Shown in pieces: positions 40,601-51,025 of a stretch of 64,000 bases of DNA. A program made the translations under genes and the position numbers. This DNA is from Bursaphelenchus xylophilus (lineage: Eukaryota; Nematoda; Chromadorea; Rhabditida; Aphelenchoididae). Under the pieces are notes generated by a model that was not told where the DNA came from, did not search any database, and saw only the letters and a program-made list of their open reading frames with translations. Location of the stretch: positions 14,875,291 through 14,939,290 of the forward strand of contig CAJFCV020000001.1 of NCBI GenBank assembly GCA_904066235.2, read 5' to 3'. Within the stretch, counting starts at the first letter, position 1, and each line of letters opens with the position of its first letter.

Positions 40601-42943
40601 GGTCCCGCCCACCTCAGCGACCAACCGAAACCGCCGGCCCAGTCCAAACCGAGCACCGAGCGAAGCGAATGGGCGGCGGCCGTCGACTTCTCCATCCAAT
40701 GGTCGGAGCTGAACGTCAACGCCCAAATGTCCAACACAATGGGCAACACCACATGGCTGGTGCGCGACGGAATCCTGCGCGGCCATGTCCAACTCGATTC
40801 GAAGCGGCAACGCAGCATCTCGCTGGGCTTCAAGCTGCGCAACTCACAGCTCAGCGCGCAAGGCGGAGCAATATCCGGCGACATTGAGGTCAGCAAGCTG
40901 CTCGTCGCCACCAGATACACCAAATCCGCGGAGGTAAGAGAATTTCTTTTTTATTCTGTAAACGGAAACTGGAAATTTTATTTATTTAACAAGGAAAGTA
41001 CTTCTATGGGGTATGGAGTACTTTCCTCGTAAAAAAGTTTATTTTATTTTTTATTTTAATTTTTGCATTTTAATTTTTGCGTTTTTTCAGAAGCCCCCGG
41101 AGAGTGTTGCCAAGTTGGAGTTTGGGCAAATCGAATGCCGCGTGGAGTGGATGAGCCGTCCGATCTTCATCGGGCGCTTCGTCAAGCCCTGTCTGATCAT
41201 CACCGACGAATGGCAGTCGCACGCGCAGCCGGACGGCCAAGTCGACGAAGCCGTCTGCATGCTGAAGGTGAACGGCTCCTGGGACAACCTGGACATGATC
41301 ATCACCAAAAACACGACCGGCGACATGATCAAGATTGTGGACAAGCTGGCGACCTTCTTCAACGAGCAACTCCAAAGCAGTCGCATGGTTTGGGGCGACG
41401 ACCTGTTCGTCCACCTCAGCCACTCGCGCGACAACATTTCGGTGTCGTCGGACGAGACCACCACGTCCACGACCACCACCGTCAAGCCCGAGCACACGCC
41501 GAGCGCGTCGCGGTCGAGTCTGGACGGGGGGAATCGGCTCAACTCCTCGCACGCCCACCATTGGCAACGCATCCTGGACTTGGTCACCGACATTCAGGCG
41601 AGTTTTCCATCCCGCAATTCAAGCAAACTTTTCGCGTTTCAGGTCAAGAAGAAGTACCTGCCGCTCCCGATGACCAGGCACGGCGTGACGCTGGTCGGCG
41701 GCGTCATCGAATTCGACGCCAAACGAATCAGTCTGGCGTGCATGAACGGCGAAATCAACGCCTCTTCCTGGGCCCTCTTCCACATGCGCGAGGCCAACAC
41801 CCTCTTCACTTGCAAGTCCAAGTACCTGTTCCTGGACCCGGAATGCACCGAAGTGGGCGTTCACACCGAACAGAAATTCATCTTCAAACTGGGCGCGCCC
41901 TTGAACACGGACTCGGCCCACTTCAGCGAATGCAAGGCGTCGGTTTGTCGAGTTCAGCACACCCGCAACTTCCTGATGCGCCACAACACTTCTGTGGAAC
42001 TGTGCCTGGACGCCATGATCGGCGACGTCCTAAAACAGCTGAATCTGTACGCGGAGCCGGGCCAGAAGATATCTCCGGCGAGATTCACCCATAATGTACT
42101 GGAATTATTCCAATTCCCAGCGCTGGATTCAACGTTAACTACGGTCCAAACTAGTCCAGTTGAGGTTTCACGACAATTTGCGGACTTTGCGATGGATGTT
42201 GTAAGGATTTGGGGGGTTTTTTGAGATTGGAGAAAACATTTTTATTTTCCTGATTTTTATCCGCTCACTTTTTATGACGTAATTTTTTTCATTGTGACAA
42301 AATTTGCAGGTGGAAAGCACCTTCATCTGCGAATTCCACAACGCCGTCTGTGTTCAGACCGATTTCAACGCGCAAGTCGGGTTTCTCCCCGAATTGCTGA
42401 AGAGTTATACGCTCGGCAACGACGACAAAGCTTCGGGATCCCAGAAGCCTCCCGCCGAGAAGGATGAGGACTCCAAAAAAGAGAAACAAAAGAGAGACCT
42501 CAGGCAATATGTGTGCCGCCAGTGGTCCGTGGACCCAAAAATACGGTTCATCGACCGCTTCAAATGGAATCCACCAGTGATTGACGATGTCCTCAGAAAG
42601 TTACAGGTAAAAATTTAATCATGTTCAAATGTTTGGAGAAGGTTTTGTGTTTGCAGTAATTTTAAGCCGACACCGACTAAAATAAGGTAGATTTTGTTTG
42701 AAATTTTGCGAATTTTTGGATAGTAAGGACCATGTGGAGGTGTGTTATGAACTCTAGTTTATTCCTAGCAACAAATTTTACTCATGAAATTGAAATCGAA
42801 ATTCCAAAAATATTCTTTTTTTCCAGATTTTCGACCATCGAACCACCATCCCCAAAGTCATGCAACGCGGTCTCCTGGACCACAGCGATCAACTCATCGC
42901 CGTCATGCTGGAATGTGTAGTCCGTCAGGCGCTCAGAGAGTAG
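25662..42943 (+). CDS. lpd-3: Bridge-like lipid transfer protein LPD-3 / Tweek / BLTP1
   Basis: Exons: 25662-26101, 26191-26519, 26597-26800, 26845-27210, 27811-28147, 28320-28581, 28678-28941, 29011-29643, 29748-30337, 30522-30921, 31025-31190, 31276-31607, 31646-32209, 32328-32453, 32566-32980, 33305-34052, 34133-34492, 34598-35177, 35468-35851, 36159-36653, 37008-37223, 37436-37900, 38159-38449, 38799-39312, 39428-39699, 39792-39993, 40602-40933, 41091-41597, 41643-42200, 42310-42606, 42827-42943. Total 11,766 nt, 3,921 aa, every junction phase-consistent. The family forms a rod-like hydrophobic groove at ER-plasma membrane contacts that moves phospholipids. Seen: an N-terminal membrane anchor (about residues 38-60), then the signature SVSLLAGKIMFREVLW and RINDGYLIF, and the C-terminal FSA-type block WNPPVIDDVLRKLQIFDHRT ending near VVRQALRE. 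Length is close to worm LPD-3 (about 4,000 aa). Four introns carry the MITE family. One 45-nt GC-AG intron (41598-41642) is optional: retained it adds 15 codons in frame. Confidence 0.93.
27295..27791. repeat. Long fold-back element in lpd-3 intron 4
   Basis: An imperfect inverted repeat of about 500 bp centred near 27535, with arms of roughly 240 bp. Matching pairs include 'cattcctggaaggttac' with its inverse near 27730, 'aacaacaggtaaac' with its inverse near 27605, and 'aaaacggatcgttttc' with its inverse near 27560. No open frame. It occupies most of the intron 27211-27810. Confidence 0.75.
35880..36129. repeat. Fold-back MITE, copy 4 (lpd-3 intron 19)
   Basis: Complete TA-flanked copy, CAGTGGGGGACC to GGTCCGTCACTG, between exons 35468-35851 and 36159-36653. 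It fills most of the 307-nt intron. Confidence 0.85.
36724..36975. repeat. Fold-back MITE, copy 5 (lpd-3 intron 20)
   Basis: TA-flanked copy with left end CAGTTGGGGACC and right end GGTCCGTCACTG, in the intron right after the one holding copy 4. Confidence 0.85.
38530..38776. repeat. Fold-back MITE, copy 6 (lpd-3 intron 23)
   Basis: TA-flanked copy, CAGTGGCGGACC to GATCCCTCACTG, with the shared inner blocks slightly diverged. Lies within intron 38450-38798. Confidence 0.85.
40274..40525. repeat. Fold-back MITE, copy 7 (lpd-3 intron 26)
   Basis: TA-flanked copy, CAGTGACGGACC to GGTCCCCCACTG, within intron 39994-40601. Confidence 0.85.
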
Positions 42944-43930
42944 TGTAAATGACGTTATGGTGCACTTTCAACGAACTTACAACGATCTCAAAATCTAGTC
43001 ATTCAACTCGACCTTTTCACTTATTTTTCAGGGAATTCGGATCGATTTTAAATGGGGTTGGATGCACTGCACCTCTTGAAGCCGTTCTTGATTATTTTTG
43101 ACTGCAGTCTCCATCGAAATTCGGTCCGTTCTCTCGTGTTTCTTCTTGATTTTGCTTTATTTCAGTCTATTTTGTTCACATTTCTAATTTATTCCCAATT
43201 TCTTGCCATTTTTTCTAATTTTCCGCAAAGCTAAACGAGTTTCTTTTTGTAACCTCTGTCTGTAGTCAGCTTTATTAACTGGTCTAATCAAAAATAGTTA
43301 TGGAATAGCGAATAAAAGATTATAAATTATATTATTCTTACAATTCAAGCAAAAAAACAAATTTTAAAACTGATTTATTACGAAATTCGACTCTACTCAA
43401 ACAATACTGTATAAAACGAACAAAAAATCTCTATAAGTGTGCGAAGAGAACAAAAAAAAATTATATCTTATCACAATACCAGACATGTGTAATATAAGTG
43501 TAATTTCTGTCGGGAGGAAGCGTGAACTACGCTGTTCGAGCGATGGATTTTTGTTCTGCAAGCCGCTCTTGGGGTAAGGAATGGTTTCAAGTCAGATTTT
43601 AGGCAAAAAATTCAGTCCATATTCCGAAAAATTGCGTTATAATTTTGGAAACGAACAAACCCGAAACTCCAAACCCTACTCCTTGTCTTCAAAGGGTCAC
43701 AAAACGGGTAGAACTGACAAAAGGAGCGCTGCTGACTATCCGAAACTGTATGAATCATGAGTTTCTGTATTATGAATATTACTGTTGTAAAAAGACGCGG
43801 GGTTGGGAGGATGAAAGGGAGAGGAGCTTGTACAATTAATTCACTATTACGAGCGCTTGAGATTTTCGCTCAATTTTTGATACCAATTGGGCTAACAAAC
43901 AAAATCGGTGAGACGATTGCACTTGGGCGG
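42944..43930. other. Convergent 3' regions of lpd-3 and ppk-1
   Basis: About 1 kb between the two convergent stop codons. An AATAAA at about 43310 (plus) and a reverse AATAAA near 43373 are candidate poly(A) signals for the two genes. No further gene is seen. Confidence 0.55.
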
Positions 43931-46900
43931 TTAGTCGAGGCGGATCTGGATGTCGCTATACTCCAGGGGGCGGTCCGGCCTGTGGGAATCGACCTCGGAC
44001 GGGTCGGCAGTGGTGATCGTCGCATCGGCGGTGGACTTGGATGAGTCGTCGGGCGATGCGAAAAGGCGGTCCATTCGTTTGCGCTTCCTGAAATTCCGCA
44101 AATTTATGGCTTGAAAGTTGGAACTATCTTTTTGCTGAGCGCAAAAAACGTCACATTGTACGCAAGTGAGAATCCTTTTGCCTATCACTCAACATTTGGC
44201 AGAAAACCTGACATAACCTTGGGGGTATTTCACTCTTACACCTGAGTATTTCACAGGATAAACGGGCATTTTGGATGGAAGATACGACGATATTGTAAAT
44301 GATGTTGACGATAAGCAAAGCAAACCATGTCAACGTTTAATACATTCTACTTTCAAAAAAAGGTACCATTTTGCATCCAGGAAGCATCAAAAAATGTGTC
44401 AAAATACCTCCCTCTCCAAGTGAAAAAACTCCGATTTCAAAAGCGCGCCCGCTCTTCTTGTGAGGGAAAGGGCGCGCCTTTCAAAAAAAATTTTTTTTTC
44501 ACTTGGAAAGGGAAGCATTTTGCCATATTTTTGATACTTCCTGGATGCAAAATGGCACGTTTTTGCCACTGGATCAGGTCCCCCACTGTAGACACTAATG
44601 CTATTCCTTCTTGGGGAATAGCATTGGTGTCTACAGTGCAAATTTCCGCCTCGACCCGCCCCCACAATCCTGGTGAATAAAAAAACTAATTTTTGCCGAA
44701 ACTTCAGACCAGGCTGATCCTCACTTTAGACTAAAATTCAAAAGTTTCTTGCATAAAGCTCTCTCTACTCCATAGCCATCGAAAAGACTCACTCCGAATC
44801 GCTGGACTTGAAATGGGAGCGGCGTTCGGTGTTGCGCTGTGTAATCAGAGGTTCGTTCTCCTTGGGTTCCTCATTTTCCGGGATGGACTTGTTGCGCAAA
44901 TGCCGTTGAGGGTTCTGTTTAATCGCTGAAAATGTCGACAGTTTACATCTCCAACCGTAAAAAAGTCTTCAACTTATTTTAACCAATTGCTTTCACCTCA
45001 AAAACTAATTTTTGGAAACCCGAACAAAAGAATTGAAAATTAACAAAAATTAATTGTAAAAACATGCAAATTCCAGTAGAACAAAGGCCCTAGAAGAGGT
45101 CGGATTCATAAATCACCTTCCCCTTTTGTTAACAGAGACAGAACCTACAACGTTTGGCGGATTCCAACAAACAAAAGTGGAGAAAAAGACATCAAAGTGA
45201 ACCTGACTTTGGCATCAAAAAGCATCACAGCGACACAAAAAAAATTGTTGATTTTGAAGAGAGGCAGTGTCTTCAAAACCAACAATCAATTTCGTGCTTC
45301 TGTGATTCTTTTTGATATCGAAATCAAGCTCACTTTGGCTTATTTTTTCCATGCTTTTGTCAATTCGAATCAGCCCTAGATTGAACGCATTTCAAGCCTT
45401 GGAAAATAAACCATTTCTTCAATAATCCTGAACATCGTTACAACCAGTAAATTTACTGTGTAAAAGAGGTGGAAGCCGGTGATGGACAGCGCTTGGAAGA
45501 TACGAATAGAAGACGTCTTAACATGAACAACATCAGAAAGTATAAAAGTTTGATACTATTACAGCGATAAGTACCCGGGCCAAAGCTAAACGTGGGACGG
45601 AAGAGAAGAAATTGAAAGAAAAACTTTACAAAATAATTTTTTCAAATCCCATTGAGATTCCAGTTCTCTGAGCTCATTACATGTCGGAAAATAGGGGCCT
45701 AAGGTACAGTTACGTACCTGATCCAGCGACTACCATTTTGCATCCGGAAAGCATCAAAAACTGTAGAAAAATGTCTCCCTCTCCAACTACAGCGAGGGAC
45801 CGGATCCAATGGCAAAAAACGTCTCATTTTGCATCCCGGAAGGGACCAAAATGTCTCCAAACCCTTCCCTTCTCTAAGCTAAAAAACCCCGCGTTGAAGA
45901 GCCCGCCTTGAAGGAAAGGGCGCGCTTTGCAAAGCGGAGTTTTTTAGCTTAGAGAAGGGAAGGATTTTTTCATTTTGGTCAATTCCGGGATGCAAAATGA
46001 GACGTTTTCTGCCACTGGATCAGGTCCGCCACAAATTATTTTTTCACATTTTTAAGCTTCATTTTCACGACATAGGCGAAGGAACCTTTTAGCATTAGAC
46101 CCCTGGAAAATCGACCTCAAACTATGCGAGAAACTGATGGAGAACAGGAAAGTTCAGAACCAAACACCACCAAAGTTGATACAAGAAAGGAAACGAACCT
46201 TTAACCAAGGGAACGGGCGAGAACTTATCGAATTCAAGAGGGAAAAAACTCAAAAAAATAATAAAATAAAAATAAAACATTGGAGAACGGAACTGATGGT
46301 CAGAAAAACGGAGAAAGAGGTACGATTCACAGTCTGTTTTTGGGAACGGAAATTGACGACTCACCCAGGTACGAGTGGACAATCGAGCGGAATTTGTTGG
46401 GATGGCGCGAGAGTTCGGCTAAAATACGCGATTGGAAGAGGTGGATAAGGTAAAAAAAGCATCGGACAACATAGAAACAGACGACAAAGGAACAAGGTCG
46501 AGTGGGAAAATGTGAGTAGGGCGAGTGCAAGATGGGAAACTAAAAATGACAATTTTCCTTCGACAAAAACTCGTACGCACTTTTTGCCAGCATAGGGATA
46601 AAAATTGATACATCATTCATGAAAAACAATAAATTTACTAGTTTTTTTCGAAGAAAATTTGTCATTTTTACTTTCCCGCCTTGTACTAGGTGCAAAAGTC
46701 GACAAAAAGACTCGAGCAGTTAGGGCGTGTATATCAACCACCCCTCCCGTCGAAAAACATCCAAAATTTGACAACACCGAACGAAGCATCCTTTTCAAAC
46801 AACAGAAAACGATAATTTCACAAGACCAAAAGCTCAGAAGCACCTCTAAAAACACCCATCCACTCTACAATAACCAGCATAGTCCAATATGGCTGGAGAA

Positions 46901-49900
46901 ATCCTCAAAGATACCCCACTCTCCGACAACAATCAACGACAACACAGAAAAGACTCGAAAAAGACGAAAATTGTGTGAATATCCAATATCAAGTGCAATT
47001 GTGAGAAGTTATGCGTTACATTACTGTCCCAGGTACCACTAAACAAAATGTTAGGGAGAGTCATTCACGACTTGTTAGCTCGAAGCCACAAATAACACGT
47101 GACAAGCTCGTTGAAAAGGGGTTGAATTTTTCGAATTTCAAAGGTAACCGCACAGTGCAAAAGGGTTTAAAAAGCTTTTGGCATATTCGAAAATTTTTGA
47201 TGATTTAAGGACCTGTAAAAACCCCCGTATTTTCAAAGCCAACGAACTTGCCGCAATGAAAATCGCAGCGAGACGTGGCTTCAAGTCTCTCAAATGCCAG
47301 AGAGGTCGATTAAAAGCACTCTGAGATTAGCTCACGACTATGATTATCCTATCCTTCCCACCTCTGACAAAGACCTTCGTCCCCACGTAGGTCTGGAAGC
47401 GCTCGGCGTAGAACGAGGGGTTGTGGACGGAGATGGAGTCGCCGTCGTGGAGGATGCTCTTCCAAGTGTGTTCCAGCTTCTTGAAGAGGCGATAGTTCTG
47501 TAGGATGTCGATGATGCCGAGAAAAAGGAGCAGGCGTTCGCCTTTGTGGTTGCGGGCTGGGACGCCGCCGGTCCTGGAAAAAAATGCTGGATTAGTTTAC
47601 GGACTGGAACGACAAGCAATGGAGAGTTTATTTCGGAGATAACCCCTAGGTAAACCCACCGTTTTCATGTATTATGTGTCAATTTTATCCTAGTGGACGT
47701 CATTTTTTGGACATAAAGTTTCAACTATTTTTTGCTCTCCGGCATTTTTCAAAACCTGTTTTTGTGATGAAATCGCTTTTGGAATCAAAAAGATTCTGCT
47801 TTCTGTCACAAAAGAAAGGGTTTGAAGTATGCCGGAAGGAAGAAAAAACCTTAAAAATACATGGCCAAAACATGAAAGGACCAAATTGATGCATCATTCC
47901 TAGAAAACAACAGCTTTACGGATGCGTTATCAAAGAAATAAATTGGCCGTCTATACAAAGCCAATTCCGGAGAAATTAGGTCAATCTCGAGAGAAACAAA
48001 GTGAAATTTACAATAAAAATATCGAAATGATATTTTCCTTCCTGTATAAACAAAAAAATCCCCTCAAGTTCTTACTCGTGACTGGGTTTTGGCGCATTGA
48101 AGTCCAATTGTAACGCCCTCCAGGCCTCCGTGCGCGCACTGATCGGTTCTCGGTTCTCTGATTCCGTTTCCGCTTTCAGATCATCTTGAGAAGGCGACAT
48201 TACTTCTTGAGAGGCGATAGGAGCTTGATCTTCGTCTTCGCGGGCCGTCCCTGCTTCCAAATCGATATTGTGGATGCCAATGAGGAAGGAATAGTCCATA
48301 ATCTTGAACGATTCCAGGACCAGACAGTCTCGTTTCACAATATCCATCAAAATGTCGTAGGTTTTTGGGTCCAACGTGATCCCATTTGGGTATTCTTCGT
48401 TGAAATCGAGATCTTTCAGAGTGGGCGAGGCCTTGGCGCGTTCGGCCTTGCTCGCGTACCGCTTGTAGGTGGATCCTTTGACATCGAATTTATGATGCAT
48501 CGTGATGCTTTGGGGCAACAAATTGTTCATGACGATCAGCCGGATGTTCTTTCCGAGGCTCTAAAGACAGAGAAATAATCAAATAAACTTCGCTTACCTG
48601 ATAACAAAACAGGCCAAAGAACTTGGGCAACATTGTTCGAGGGTTCTGTTGGAGATTCATGTAGTAACCGGGGAGGAGTTTGCACAGGAAGTCGGCCTCT
48701 TTGTGCTGAATCGTCTTCACGATGAAGCGGTCGTCGGCGGAGACGTAGAAGACGGAGCCCGACGCGCCGGGATTCGACAACTCTTTCAGAGGTTGCGTGC
48801 AGAGTGAGCTCTAAAATTCGAAAATGGAAAACCTTCCAAACACCTACAAGAAAATCGGCGGCTTGGATGTGGAAAATGTCGCGGAAATATCGGAATGCCA
48901 GAGGTGCGTAGGTTTTGAAGCGGAAATCGCCGAATGTGTGGGACGGAGTGGTGCCGCTTCCTTCGCTGAAATAAAAACACCCAAATTTCATTTTACGAAA
49001 ACTGTCAAACCCTTGGCATCACCACTCCCTACCTCGGGAAGGCCACCGTTTCGATGAGATCGAAGTCCTGCACCAAAATGTCGCGCATCTTGCGGTGCGC
49101 CAGCGAGCCGATCGAGTTCGAGATGCCCATTTGGATGGCGCCCATGAGGTTGCTGGTGGGGACACGCTTGTACGTGACCCCACCTTCGCGGTCCGTCCGC
49201 CGGTGCCCAATCTTCTCCTTGTGTTTGGTGGAGCCGTCCTTGAGGTAGGGTTGCGAGGCCGACACCGGCCCTCCGCCATGCAAATCGTCGTCGTTCCGGA
49301 TCTCTGCAAGCGGGAACATCAGAATAAGGGCGTTAAATTCACATGGGGACAGCCAAAAATACATCGTGTCACTGAATCAAAAAATTCCAAAAAAGTTTGT
49401 TGTATTAGAAGCTTCCGAGCCTAAACCTCCTCTACAACAACAAAGAATAAAATCTCAACTTTCCTCAAAAAAACTGCTACTTTCCTCGAATCGCATGATA
49501 ATTTTGATTGAAAAAATCGCTCAATGCAAAGAATTCGAATTATTCATCAAAGCGTGAGGTGTCTGGGCCTGTTCTTTGTCAATTTTATTCTTCATCCGCC
49601 GTCTTACAAAAGCGTTATGGACCTGGGAATGTTCGGGTTGAAAAATGGATTTTTTTTTGTTATACATAGAATTTTGGACATAATAATTTGTGGCCGAAAT
49701 GGAATGGAAAACCTCTAAATTGGGAGCTTGTAGTCCACATTTCGTTGCAAAAGGGTCTACAAAATTTTCTCACTCTAGCAAAGTCACAAATCCCCGATAA
49801 AAATCTGGCGGGCGCACACTTGCGGGCAACCACTTTGCGGGCAACCACTTTGCGGGCAAATTTTTTGCGGGCAGCCACTTTGCGGGCAGCCGACATTTGC

Positions 49901-51025
49901 GGATAGCACCGTCATTTGCGGGCAGCCTGGGACACTTGCGGGCAGGGTCGATATTTGCGGGCAGCCTGGAATATTTGCGGGCAGCCGACATTTGCGGGCA
50001 ACCGACACCTGATTGTGAGGGTAACAGGGTGGAGGTAGAAAAATTACTATGATATTTTGGAAATTTGCCGACATTTGCGGGCAGCCGACATTTGCGGGCA
50101 ACCGGCGCTTGAGGATAACAACGTGGAGGTGGAAAAATTACTGCGATATTTTGGAAGTTTTCCGACATTTGCGGGCAGCCGACATTTGCGGGCAACCGGC
50201 GCTTGAGGATAACAACGTGGAGGTGGAAAAATTACTGCGATATTTTGGAAGTTTTCCGACATTTGCGGGCAGGCAATACTTGCGGGAAGCCGACATTTGC
50301 GGGCAACAGTTCCAAAAGTACCAATACAGTCTGTGTGATTGTTTTTTCCTGTTGCCCGCAAATGTCGGTTGCCCGCAAGTGTCGGCTGCCCGCAAATGTC
50401 GGCAAATTTCCAAAATATCATAGTAATTTTTCCACCTCCACCCTGTTACCCTCAGGTGCCGGTTGCCCGCAAGTGTCGGTTGCCCGCAAATGTCCCAGGC
50501 TGCCCGCAAATGTCTCAGCTGCCCGCAAATGTTTCAGCTGCCCGCAAATGTGACCCTCCAAATTTTGCCCGCAAAGTGGTTGCCAGCAAAAAATTTGCCC
50601 GCAAACTGGTTGCCCGCAAAGTGGTTGCCCGCAAGTGTCGCGACGCCAAAAATCTCCATTATCCTTTAAAAGCTCTTCAATTTAAATCCAAAAACCCCTT
50701 TGTGACGGCTCCCATCTATGCGAAAAATCGTTGAAAGCGCCCGTAAAGGCCATTATAACGCTGGTTTTGGTTGAAACAGCTGAATTTCGCAACCCCGACC
50801 CGGACCTTGGCCAGATGAAACCCACCCCCGCTGGTCCGTCTTCGTTTACAAAAACACGATCGGCTTCCTAAAAATTCCAACAAACAGAGAAAAACACTTA
50901 CCATTGAGCTGAGGGTCGGGTCGCGTTGATTGAATGGGGACCGGCTGTGGATCGGGTTTGGTCGAGTATATCTGGCGCGAAGTGGACGGACTGGCCGCTA
51001 GCGGCGGCGATCGGTTAGCTATCAT
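43931..51025 (-). CDS. ppk-1: Type I phosphatidylinositol 4-phosphate 5-kinase
   Basis: Eight exons on the minus strand: 51025-50902, 49303-49033, 48965-48848, 48810-48598, 48560-48076, 47573-47362, 44925-44793 and 44087-43931; 1,713 nt, 570 aa, in frame. Type I PIPKs make PI(4,5)P2 at the plasma membrane. After a Pro/Ser-rich N-terminus come KIGHRRTD...[12 protein letters not shown] (type I hallmark), [39 protein letters not shown] with the ATP-binding Lys, [39 protein letters not shown] (catalytic MDYS), and the specificity loop [19 protein letters not shown]. The C-terminus is basic then acidic/Ser-rich. The junction 47362/44925 is chosen by phase and is the least certain. The first intron (49304-50901) contains an inverted minisatellite; the sixth (44926-47361) contains a composite MITE. 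Confidence 0.9.
44351..44588. repeat. Fold-back MITE, copy 8 (left end lost)
   Basis: The inner blocks and the right end GGTCCCCCACTG are intact, but the left end is missing outside the first inner block. It lies in the last intron of ppk-1 (44088-44792). A separate short hairpin begins at its right end. Confidence 0.75.
44584..44638. repeat. 55-bp hairpin abutting MITE copy 8
   Basis: The arm 'cactgtagacactaatgcta' is repeated inverted at the right end (44619-44638) with one difference, around a loop of a few bases. It shares CACTG with the MITE right end, so it may be a new or partial duplication of the terminus. Confidence 0.7.
45707..46032. repeat. Fold-back MITE, copy 9 (diverged composite)
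   Basis: A diverged subfamily member, apparently a second element inserted in a fragment of a first. The left-end block occurs twice (about 45707 and 45788), then a pair of long arms, then a right end GGTCCGCCAC. Lies in the sixth intron of ppk-1. Confidence 0.65.
49797..50640. repeat. Inverted minisatellite in ppk-1 intron 1
   Basis: Left half (49797 to about 50320) has many 'ttgcgggcagcc'-type units; right half (about 50350 to 50640) has the same units in inverted orientation ('ggttgcccgcaaa'). A longer unit of about 100 bp, with 'gtggaggtggaaaaattact' and 'gatattttggaa', occurs three times on the left and once inverted on the right. The two halves could form a very large hairpin with a loop of about 30 bases. 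Any open frames here are repeat readings (for example ARKVVARK). Confidence 0.85.

Noticed and set aside
41063..42094. 343-codon His/Arg/Gln-rich frame
   Set aside because: Shadow of lpd-3 exons 28-29 in another frame.
49797..50640. CRISPR-like array
   Set aside because: Short degenerate units without unique spacers, within a eukaryotic intron.
49770..50734. Cys/Ala/Arg-rich proteins of 100-140 aa on both strands
   Set aside because: Readings of the inverted minisatellite; symmetrical open frames on both strands follow from the repeat.
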